Assembly: GCF_024684275.1 (NCBI RefSeq)
Contig: NZ_JAIKXF010000128.1
Span: 1 to 21,883, forward strand
DNA length: 21,883 nucleotides
From: Ruminococcus sp.
GTDB lineage: Bacteria; Bacillota_A; Clostridia; Oscillospirales; Ruminococcaceae
Direction: 5' to 3'
The position numbers were made by a program, and so were the translations under genes. How positions within the stretch are numbered: position 1 is the stretch's first letter; every line of letters starts with the position of its first letter. Positions 7,212-15,711 of the stretch are shown here, one piece after another. Below the pieces are notes generated by a model. The model did not search any database and was not told the DNA's origin. It worked only from the letters and a program-made list of their open reading frames with translations.

Positions 7212-10200
7212 TCACGCCTCCTTTCTTATGAGCTCAAAGGCTTCTATCTCAGCTTGTTCGTGTGATATGCCTGACTTTTCAAGCTTGCTTACAGTGCTCT
7301 GTATCTTAGCAAAATCATGAGGGATTATCTTCTTGAACCTCGGGATATAGCTGTCAAAATCAGCAAGTATCGCCTTTGCCTTTTCTGAACCTGTTGCCTG
7401 TGCGTGTTCCTCAATTATAGTTTTCAGCTCTGCAATATCCTCGTCAGCTGTTACAGCTTCCAGAGATACGAGAGCCTTGTTCAGACGGGTGTACAGGTCA
7501 TGCTCCTCATCAAGAACATAAGCGATTCCACCCGACATTCCTGCGGCAAAGTTCTTGCCTGTTCTGCCGAGGATAACTGCACGTCCGCCTGTCATATACT
7601 CACAGCCGTGGTCGCCTGTGCCCTCGCAGACAGCGACAGCTCCTGAATTTCTTACACAGAAGCGTTCACCTGCAATGCCATTGATAAAGGCTTTTCCCGA
7701 GGTTGCACCGTAGAGTGCCACGTTTCCGACGATGATATTTTCGTCAGCCTTGAAAGCTGAATTTTTCGGCGGATAAAGTACAAGTCTGCCGCCTGAAAGT
7801 CCCTTGCCGAAGTAGTCGTTGCTGTCTCCGCAGAGCTCCAGTGTAAGTCCCTTTGGAACGAATGCACCGAAGGACTGTCCGCCGCTGCCGCTGCATTTTA
7901 CTGTAAATGAATCGTCAGCAAGAGTATTCTCGCCGTGGATACGTGTTATCTCCGCTCCCGTAAGAGTACCCACAGAGCGGTCTGTATTGACCACATCTAT
8001 TGATATGCTTTTGGGAGATCCGCTTTTAAGATCACTTCCCAGCTTCTTCATTATAACACGTCTGTCTATGGTGCTGTCAAGTGCGAAATCGTAAATATCA
8101 GCCACATCGAAATGCTGTTTGCTGTTAAGGGCAGATGCTCCGAGTATTGCCGAGAAGTCGATACCATGAGTATCCTTTTTAGGTACAAGCAGGTCTGTGC
8201 GTCCCACAAGCTCATCAACAGTGCGTATGCCCAGCTTTGCCATATACTCACGGAGCTCCTGTGCGATGAAGTGCATGAAGTTCACGATATACTCAGGCTT
8301 GCCGCGAAAACGCTTTCTCAGCTCGGGATTCTGTGTAGCGATACCCATAGGACAGGTATCAAGATTGCATACTCTCATCATAACGCAGCCCATAGTAACA
8401 AGCGGAGCTGTTGCGAAGCCGAATTCCTCCGCACCGAGAAGTGCAGCCACAAGAACATCTCGGCCTGTCATAAGCTTTCCGTCAGTCTCTATGCGGACTC
8501 TCGAACGGAGACCGTTGAGCATGAGAGTCTGATGAGCCTCAGCAAGTCCAAGTTCCCACGGAAGTCCTGCATTATAAATCGAGCTTCTCGGAGCTGCTCC
8601 CGTTCCACCGTCATAGCCTGAGATAAGTATTACCTGAGCTCCTGCCTTTGCAACGCCTGCGGCAACAGTACCAACACCTGCCTCAGAAACGAGCTTTACG
8701 GAGATACGAGCCTTGTCGTTGGCATTTTTAAGGTCGTAGATGAGCTGTGCCAGATCCTCAATCGAATATATATCATGATGAGGCGGAGGTGAGATAAGCC
8801 CCACTCCTGCAGTAGAATGACGTGTCTTTGCTATCCACGGATATACCTTACCTGATGGCAGATGTCCGCCCTCGCCCGGCTTAGCGCCCTGTGCCATTTT
8901 GATCTGTATCTCCTGTGCGGAAACGAGGTATTCGCTTGTAACACCGAAGCGTCCGGAAGCGACCTGTTTTATAGCTGAGCAGCGGTCAGATGTCAGCCTT
9001 TCCGGACTTTCTCCGCCCTCTCCGCTGTTGGATTTTCCTCCGATACGATTCATCGCAACCGCCATGCATTCGTGAGCCTCCTGCGAAATAGAGCCGTAGG
9101 ACATAGCGCCTGTTTTAAAGCGCTTGCAGATACTTTCAACGGACTCTACTTCGTCAATGGGGATACCTCCGTTTTCATCAAAACTGATGTCAAGCAGGCT
9201 TCTCAGTGTAAGCTCATTATCCTCTCTGGTGAGACACTCGCTGTATTTTTTGAAGGTTTCATAACTTCCCGTCATAGCAGCCTGCTGGAGCAGATGTATG
9301 GTCTCGGGTGTATAGAGATGATCGGACTTTCCGCTGCGCAGCTTATGACTGCCTGCGCTGCCGATATTTTCATTAACGGCAAGTCCCAGCGGATCAAAAG
9401 CAGCAGTGTGAAGCTTTTCGGTGCGGCGGCTTATATCTGAAAGCCCTATTCCGCCAATACGGCTGACAGTTCCCGAAAAATACCTGTTTATCAGCTCCGA
9501 TGAAATGCCCACAGCTTCAAAGAGCTTGCTGCCCTGATATGACTGTATTGTAGAAATGCCCATTTTTGAGGCTATCTTGACAATACCGTGGAGAATAGCA
9601 GAATTATAGTCGTCCTCTGCTGCGTAGAAATCCTTGTCCAGAGTGCCCTCATCAATGAGTAAGCGTATAGTTTCGTGGGCAAGATATGGATTTACAGCAC
9701 AGGCGCCGTATCCGAGAAGCGCAGCAAAATGATGTACCTCTCTTGGTTCTGCGGATTCAAGTATCATTGCAACAGCAGTACGCTTTTTCGTGGAAACAAG
9801 GTGCTGCTGAAGCGCTGAAACTGCAAGAAGTGACGGTATAGGACAGTGGAATTCGTCCACGCCGCGGTCAGAGAGGATAAGGATAGACGCACCGTCGCGG
9901 TAAGCCTTATCAGCTTCGATGAATAGTCTTTCTATTGCCTTTTCAAGCGGAGTTCCTATATAATAGATTATTGGGATAACTGCACTTTTCAGTCCGTCAC
10001 GGTCAAGTGCCTTTATTTTGAGCATATCTGTTTCAGTAAGTATAGGATTCTCGATCTTCAGCACATGGCAGTTCTCAGGACGCTCCTCAAGAAGATTACC
10101 GTCCTTGCCTATGTAAACGCTGGTATCGGTGACTATCTCCTCACGTATAGCATCGAATGGAGGATTTGTCACCTGTGCAAAGAGCTGACGGAAGTAGTTG

Positions 10201-11741
10201 AAAAGGCTCGGTGACTGCTTATCAAGCGGCGGCAGAGGTATGTCACTTCCCATTGATGCAATAGGTTCAGCGCCTTTCTCAGCCATTGGGAGTATACTTG
10301 TGCGTATATCCTCGTAGGAGTAGCCGAATGCCTTCTGGAGCTTTGCAAGCTCCTCTGCCGAATATGTCTCAACGCCCTTGTTTGGAATATGCAGGTCGTG
10401 GAGACGAACAAGATTAGCATCGAGCCACTCGCCATAGGGCTGACGGAGAGCATATTCAGACTTTATCTCGTCGTCCTCGATAATGCGTCCCTGCTTTGTG
10501 TCAGCAAGAAGCATTTTTCCCGGACGGAGGCGGTCTTTTTTCACGACCTTATCCGCAGGAATATCTATACAGCCTGTCTCCGATGAAAGTATGAGATACC
10601 CGTCACTTGTGACGCAGTAACGGGACGGACGAAGACCGTTCCTGTCGAGAACAGCACCCATTACCTCACCGTCCGAGAATATGATAGAAGCAGGTCCGTC
10701 CCAGGGCTCCATCATAGTTGCATAGTACTGATAAAGGTCGTATTTTGAGCGTGAAATGGTCTTGTCATTCTTCCAGGGCTCCGGAATGGTTATCATGACC
10801 GCAAGCGGCAGCGGCATACCTGACATTACCATGAATTCCAGTGCGTTATCAAGCCTTGCGGAGTCCGAGCCATTCACATTTATAGCAGGAAGCACCTTAT
10901 ACATATCATTTTTCAGTGCTTCACATGACATACTCTCCTCACGGGCGAGCATTTTATCCGCATTGCCTGTGATAGTGTTTATCTCGCCGTTATGGACTAT
11001 AAAACGATTGGGGTGAGCCTTCTGCCAGCTTGGATTAGTGTTCGTGGAAAAGCGTGAATGTACCATTGCGACAGCAGAGGTGAAGTCGTCACTCTGAAGG
11101 TCTGTGTAGAAACGTCTCAGCTCGTCAACCAGGAACATACCTTTATATACTATAGTACGGCTGGAAAGTGAGCATACATATGTATTCTCGTCAGAATGCT
11201 CGAACTCGCGCCTTGCAATGAATAATCTGCGGTCAAAGTCAAGTCCTGCCTGACAATTCTCGGGACGCTTCACAAATGCCTGCATTATATAAGGCATACT
11301 TTCAAGGGCCTTTTGACCGAGAATTTCCGATGAAACAGGGACTTTTCTCCAGCAGATGAGCTCCATTCCGCTTTTATTCACGATAAGCTCAAAGAGCTTC
11401 ATCGCCTGTCCGCGCTTCATTTCACTCTGAGGGAAGAAGAACATTCCAACACCGAAATCTCCCTTGCTGCCGATGTCATATCCGAGCTTTGCGGTCTCGC
11501 TTATGAAAAAGCTGTAAGGCATCTGCACGAGTATGCCAACACCGTCGCCTGTCTTGCCCTCAGCGTCCTTGCCTGCACGGTGCTCAAGCTTTTCAACTAT
11601 TGTGAGAGCACTGTCCACAACATATCTTGACTGCTCTCCCTTGATATTCACTACAGCACCTATGCCGCAGTTATCGTGTTCAAATCTGGGATCATAGAGT
11701 CCCTGCTGCTCATATGGAGCTTCGTTTCTGAATAAATCCAT
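7212..11741 (-). CDS. gltB: Glutamate synthase (NADPH) large subunit
   Basis: GltB hydrolyses glutamine and transfers ammonia through an internal channel to 2-oxoglutarate. I place the start at ATG 11741, giving 1509 residues, normal for the family. The frame stays open to a TTG at 11819, but that codon lies inside a terminator hairpin. From 11741 the protein reads through a short propeptide to Cys25 (HDNCGIGAV), the class II glutaminase nucleophile. The FMN domain is marked by GAKPGEGGHLPSGK and GYDGGTGAAP. The 3Fe-4S motif is C1119-x5-C1125-x4-C1130. The C-terminal glycine-rich GXGXG helix domain (GSGGQSFGAF onward) is present. The Shine-Dalgarno signal is poor: GAAGGA lies almost against the ATG, and another AAAGG is in a hairpin loop 12 bases away, which suggests controlled translation. 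It is the first gene of the operon. Confidence 0.95.
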   Translation of the reverse strand: MDLFRNEAPYEQQGLYDPRFEHDNCGIGAVVNIKGEQSRYVVDSALTIVEKLEHRAGKDAEGKTGDGVGILVQMPYSFFISETAKLGYDIGSKGDFGVGMFFFPQSEMKRGQAMKLFELIVNKSGMELICWRKVPVSSEILGQKALESMPYIMQAFVKRPENCQAGLDFDRRLFIARREFEHSDENTYVCSLSSRTIVYKGMFLVDELRRFYTDLQSDDFTSAVAMVHSRFSTNTNPSWQKAHPNRFIVHNGEINTITGNADKMLAREESMSCEALKNDMYKVLPAINVNGSDSARLDNALEFMVMSGMPLPLAVMITIPEPWKNDKTISRSKYDLYQYYATMMEPWDGPASIIFSDGEVMGAVLDRNGLRPSRYCVTSDGYLILSSETGCIDIPADKVVKKDRLRPGKMLLADTKQGRIIEDDEIKSEYALRQPYGEWLDANLVRLHDLHIPNKGVETYSAEELAKLQKAFGYSYEDIRTSILPMAEKGAEPIASMGSDIPLPPLDKQSPSLFNYFRQLFAQVTNPPFDAIREEIVTDTSVYIGKDGNLLEERPENCHVLKIENPILTETDMLKIKALDRDGLKSAVIPIIYYIGTPLEKAIERLFIEADKAYRDGASILILSDRGVDEFHCPIPSLLAVSALQQHLVSTKKRTAVAMILESAEPREVHHFAALLGYGACAVNPYLAHETIRLLIDEGTLDKDFYAAEDDYNSAILHGIVKIASKMGISTIQSYQGSKLFEAVGISSELINRYFSGTVSRIGGIGLSDISRRTEKLHTAAFDPLGLAVNENIGSAGSHKLRSGKSDHLYTPETIHLLQQAAMTGSYETFKKYSECLTREDNELTLRSLLDISFDENGGIPIDEVESVESICKRFKTGAMSYGSISQEAHECMAVAMNRIGGKSNSGEGGESPERLTSDRCSAIKQVASGRFGVTSEYLVSAQEIQIKMAQGAKPGEGGHLPSGKVYPWIAKTRHSTAGVGLISPPPHHDIYSIEDLAQLIYDLKNANDKARISVKLVSEAGVGTVAAGVAKAGAQVILISGYDGGTGAAPRSSIYNAGLPWELGLAEAHQTLMLNGLRSRVRIETDGKLMTGRDVLVAALLGAEEFGFATAPLVTMGCVMMRVCNLDTCPMGIATQNPELRKRFRGKPEYIVNFMHFIAQELREYMAKLGIRTVDELVGRTDLLVPKKDTHGIDFSAILGASALNSKQHFDVADIYDFALDSTIDRRVIMKKLGSDLKSGSPKSISIDVVNTDRSVGTLTGAEITRIHGENTLADDSFTVKCSGSGGQSFGAFVPKGLTLELCGDSNDYFGKGLSGGRLVLYPPKNSAFKADENIIVGNVALYGATSGKAFINGIAGERFCVRNSGAVAVCEGTGDHGCEYMTGGRAVILGRTGKNFAAGMSGGIAYVLDEEHDLYTRLNKALVSLEAVTADEDIAELKTIIEEHAQATGSEKAKAILADFDSYIPRFKKIIPHDFAKIQSTVSKLEKSGISHEQAEIEAFELIRKEA

Positions 11742-11747
11742 ATCCTT

Positions 11748-11785
11748 CACTTGCCTTTCAAGTGCAGAGCGCCATTGATCTGCAC
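11748..11785 (-). promoter_or_regulatory. Tandem hairpins in gltB leader, first with AAUGGC hexaloop
   Basis: On the minus-strand RNA, GUGCAGAUC pairs with GCUCUGCAC (8 of 9 positions) around the hexaloop AAUGGC (11785-11762). A second hairpin, CACUUG-AAAGG-CAAGUG (11764-11748), shares the CAC bases with it, so the two cannot both be complete. The second ends 6 bases before the gltB ATG and holds a Shine-Dalgarno-like AAAGG in its loop. The A1 and G4 loop bases match the ANTAR target rule and the loop equals that in the asnB leader. A role in ANTAR-dependent control of gltB is inferred. Confidence 0.55.
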
Positions 11786-11795
11786 CGATTATAAT

Positions 11796-11837
11796 AAAAA
11801 AAGACGTTCGGGCAGACAAATAGTCTGCTCAAACGTC
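11796..11837 (-). terminator. Attenuator-like intrinsic terminator in the gltB leader
   Basis: The minus-strand RNA folds 11837-11823 with 11817-11803 into 14 base pairs with one mismatch, closing the loop UAUUU, and is followed by seven U. It begins about 10 bases after the predicted transcription start, so unregulated transcripts would end after about 50 bases. No gene ends here, so it is a leader terminator of the gltB operon, not a gene terminator. Confidence 0.72.
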
Positions 11838-11853
11838 CTTGTTCTTGTATATA

Positions 11854-11882
11854 ATCTTAGCACTTTAAACCGGTGTTGTCAA
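11854..11882 (-). promoter_or_regulatory. Sigma-A promoter of the gltB operon
   Basis: TTGACA (11882-11877) and TAAGAT (11859-11854) are 17 bases apart on the minus strand, with A/T-rich sequence upstream. The predicted start is near 11847. It faces away from the amt promoter about 120 bases away, so the two nitrogen transcripts share one control region. Confidence 0.75.
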
Positions 11883-12003
11883 GAGAATTTTTGAAAAAAT
11901 ACGTAAAATGAAGCAAAAATCAGCACTTTTGTAAAACTGCAAGTACTTTTTGCATTTAAAGCATCAAAATATATTGATTTCCAACAAAATTCAAAAAAGT
12001 GCT
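11859..12003. repeat. Three copies of AAAGTGCT in the divergent promoter region
   Basis: The octamer is found on the minus strand at 11866-11859, overlapping the last -10 base and spacer of the gltB promoter, and at 11929-11922. It is found on the plus strand at 11996-12003, directly before the amt -35 box. The positions suit an operator for a shared DNA-binding regulator, but the sequence is short and the region is A/T-rich, so chance is possible. Confidence 0.35.
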
Positions 12004-12031
12004 TGACAAATGGTTTTCCATGGGCTATAAT
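12003..12031 (+). promoter_or_regulatory. Consensus sigma-A promoter of amt
   Basis: TTGACA (12003-12008) and TATAAT (12026-12031) match the consensus exactly with a 17-base spacer, and A tracts upstream could act as an UP element. The predicted start is about 12038-12040. A promoter this strong leading straight into a terminator implies control after initiation. Confidence 0.85.
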
Positions 12032-12047
12032 GGCATTGTAAACAGCA

Positions 12048-12086
12048 AGGGAGCTGCGGATATAGAGTCCGTAGCTCTCTTTTTTT
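12048..12086 (+). terminator. Attenuator-like intrinsic terminator in the amt leader
   Basis: A 13-bp stem (12048-12060 with 12068-12080, two G-U pairs) closes the loop UAUAGAG and runs into a tract of seven U. It begins about 10 bases after the predicted start and 110 bases before the amt start codon, so default transcripts would end at about 48 bases. AACAGCAAGG just before it resembles AGAACAAGG before the gltB terminator, which suggests a shared signal. Confidence 0.75.
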
Positions 12087-12110
12087 GGTTTATAGCGCTA
12101 ATTCCATACA

Positions 12111-12160
12111 CAAAGGGGTGTATGATGTACTGAATTATCAGTATGTTGTACACCCTTTTG
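12111..12160 (+). promoter_or_regulatory. Long hairpin in the amt leader
   Basis: Bases 12111-12132 pair with 12139-12160 without interruption when G-U pairs are allowed (22 bp), closing the loop AAUUAU, or AUUA if one more A-U pair forms. It lies 35 bases before the amt ATG and 24 bases after the terminator tract. The loop lacks the G4 of ANTAR targets. It may be a second stop signal or a control element for translation; the following U tract is weak. Confidence 0.55.
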
Positions 12161-12195
12161 AAATTTATGCTGTAACTTTTTAAGGAGGTATTTTT

Positions 12196-14004
12196 ATGGA
12201 CTCTCAGACGATCTTACAACAGGCCATGGACGAGACAAATGGTATAGTCTTTGGCGTATGGTTCCTTATCGGCGCTTCACTCGTATTTTTTATGCAGGCA
12301 GGCTTTGCAATGGTAGAAACGGGATTTACCCGTGCAAAGAATGCAGGCAATATCATCATGAAAAACTTAATGGACTTCTGTATCGGTACAGTAGTTTTCA
12401 TTCTCATAGGCTTCGGTCTTCTCTTCGGTGAGGACCTCGTCGGTATAATCGGACAGCCCGGATTTGATATTTTCACTTCCTATGGCTCATTCGATTGGTC
12501 AAACTTCGTATTCAACCTTGTATTCTGTGCAACGACAGCTACTATCGTTTCTGGTGCAATGGCTGAACGTACAAAGTTCTTATCCTACTGTGTATACTCA
12601 GCTATCATCAGTGCAGTCGTTTATCCTATCGAAGCTCACTGGGGCTGGGGCGGCGGCTGGCTCAGCCAGTGGGGCTTCCACGATTTCGCAGGTTCAGCAC
12701 ATATCCACATGGTCGGCGGTATCGCAGCTCTCGTAGGTGCGGCTATCCTCGGTCCAAGAATAGGCAAGTTCCACAAGACCAAGGACGGCGAAGTCAAGGT
12801 AAACGCTATCCCCGGTCACAACCTTACAATAGGTGCTCTCGGCTGCTTTATACTTTGGTTCGGCTGGTACGGATTCAACGGTGCCGCTTGTACTTCTATT
12901 GATCAGCTCGGTTCCGTATTCCTCACAACAACAGTTGCTCCTGCGATCGCAACAGTTACCTGCATGATCTTTACATGGGTAAAATACGGCAAGCCTGATG
13001 TTTCAATGTGCCTTAACGCTTCACTGGCAGGACTTGTTGGTATCACAGCTCCCTGTGATGTAACAGACTGCTTCGGTGCTACAATAGTTGGTATCGTTTC
13101 AGGTTTACTTGTTTGCTTCGGTGTTTGGTTCCTTGACTATAAGCTCCACATCGACGATCCTGTTGGTGCAGTAGCAGTACACATGATGAACGGTATCTGG
13201 GGAACAATCGCAGTCGGACTCTTAGCAAATCCTGAGGTCCCCGGATATTCTCTGGTGGATCAGAACGGTGATCAGCTTGCAGGTCTTTTCTACGGCGGCG
13301 GCTTCGGACTCCTCGGCAGACAGCTCACAGGCTTTGCAGCTATCGCAGTATTCACAGCTATCTCAATGGCAATAGTATTCTATGCTATTAAAAAGACTAT
13401 CGGTCTCCGCGCTTCCGAGCAGGAGGAGATCATCGGTCTTGATGTTACAGAACACGGACTTATATCCTCTTATGCAGACTTTGCTCCCGCACTTTCAGAC
13501 ATCGGTATGAAGGGCTATACAAAAGACGACGCTAAAAGCGTTAAGAAGGTGGGCACTCCCGGAACTCCTGCTGTTCCTGTTGACAAGGCAGTCGAGATCG
13601 AGAATTACTCAGTTCCCTCACCTGACGGCGCAAACAAGCTTACAAATATTGTTGTTATATTCAAACAGCAGAAATTGCAGCAGTTCATTGAGGCTATGGA
13701 GTCTATCGACGTCAAGGGCATCACAGTTACTAATGTTCTGGGCTGCGGTATGCAGAACGGACAGAAGAATTACTACCGCGGCGCAAGTGTTGAAATGAAT
13801 CTGCTTCCTAAAGTCAAGGCTGAGATCGCAGTCTGCGCAGTACCTGTAGACAAGGTAGTCGCAGCAGCAAAAACAGCTCTCTATACAGGCAACTACGGTG
13901 ACGGCAAGATGTTCATCTACGACATCGAGAACGTTATCAAGATACGTACAGGCGAAGAGGGCTACAACGCACTCCACGATTCGGCAGAGTGGGAAAAAGC
14001 ATAA
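12196..14004 (+). CDS. amt: Ammonium transporter fused to a PII signal-transduction domain
   Basis: The 602-residue protein joins a complete Amt channel (about 1-415) to a PII/GlnK domain (about 481-602) through a Pro- and Lys-containing linker. Amt features include HWGWGGGW, DFAGSAHIHMVGG and DDPVGAVAVH, which carry the twin pore histidines, and the C-terminal IGLDVTEHG region to which GlnK binds. The PII part has the T loop (GCGMQ...YYRGASVEMNLLPK), the B loop GNYGDGKMF and the C loop IKIRTGEEG. Gln39, Arg47 and Lys58 equivalents, used for 2-oxoglutarate binding and pore plugging, are kept. The Tyr51 uridylylation site is Val. The channel is therefore probably gated in cis by effector binding and not by uridylylation. 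The start has AAGGAGG 7 bases upstream. It heads the plus-strand nitrogen genes. Confidence 0.95.
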   Translation: MDSQTILQQAMDETNGIVFGVWFLIGASLVFFMQAGFAMVETGFTRAKNAGNIIMKNLMDFCIGTVVFILIGFGLLFGEDLVGIIGQPGFDIFTSYGSFDWSNFVFNLVFCATTATIVSGAMAERTKFLSYCVYSAIISAVVYPIEAHWGWGGGWLSQWGFHDFAGSAHIHMVGGIAALVGAAILGPRIGKFHKTKDGEVKVNAIPGHNLTIGALGCFILWFGWYGFNGAACTSIDQLGSVFLTTTVAPAIATVTCMIFTWVKYGKPDVSMCLNASLAGLVGITAPCDVTDCFGATIVGIVSGLLVCFGVWFLDYKLHIDDPVGAVAVHMMNGIWGTIAVGLLANPEVPGYSLVDQNGDQLAGLFYGGGFGLLGRQLTGFAAIAVFTAISMAIVFYAIKKTIGLRASEQEEIIGLDVTEHGLISSYADFAPALSDIGMKGYTKDDAKSVKKVGTPGTPAVPVDKAVEIENYSVPSPDGANKLTNIVVIFKQQKLQQFIEAMESIDVKGITVTNVLGCGMQNGQKNYYRGASVEMNLLPKVKAEIAVCAVPVDKVVAAAKTALYTGNYGDGKMFIYDIENVIKIRTGEEGYNALHDSAEWEKA

Positions 14005-14010
14005 GCTGAC

Positions 14011-14075
14011 AAGGGCGTCTGCGGATAAAATAAAAAGTATATCTTAAAAATCTCCCAGATTCCGCAGACTGCCTT
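14011..14075. repeat. Long-range inverted repeat between amt and pyrG
   Basis: AAGGGCGTCTGCGGA (14011-14025) can pair with TCCGCAGACTGCCTT (14061-14075) with a 2x2 internal mismatch and nine perfect inner pairs. The 35-base A/T-rich loop is far larger than in usual terminators, and no T tract follows. It starts 7 bases after the amt stop. It may be an RNA-processing or stability element, or a weak terminator; pyrG has no clear separate promoter. Confidence 0.5.
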
Positions 14076-14083
14076 TATCATAA

Positions 14084-15709
<1,626 letters not shown>

Positions 15710-15711
15710 TT

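Noticed and set aside
11742..11819. N-terminal extension of gltB to a TTG at 11819
   Set aside because: The TTG lies inside the leader terminator hairpin, the added residues include the poly-Phe/Ile encoded by its U tract, and the family N-terminus begins at the ATG 11741.
12029..12034. AATGGC at the amt -10 region as a third copy of the hexaloop
   Set aside because: It arises from TATAAT followed by GGC, has no flanking stem and lies before the predicted transcript start.
12133..12138. Loop of the long amt leader hairpin as an ANTAR hexaloop
   Set aside because: AAUUAU lacks G at position 4, and an extra A-U pair would reduce it to a tetraloop.
14011..14075. pyrG control by CTP-dependent reiterative transcription starting at GGGC
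   Set aside because: GGGC at 14013 and a later CCC were suggestive, but no promoter is correctly placed upstream and the hairpin has a 35-base loop and no U tract.
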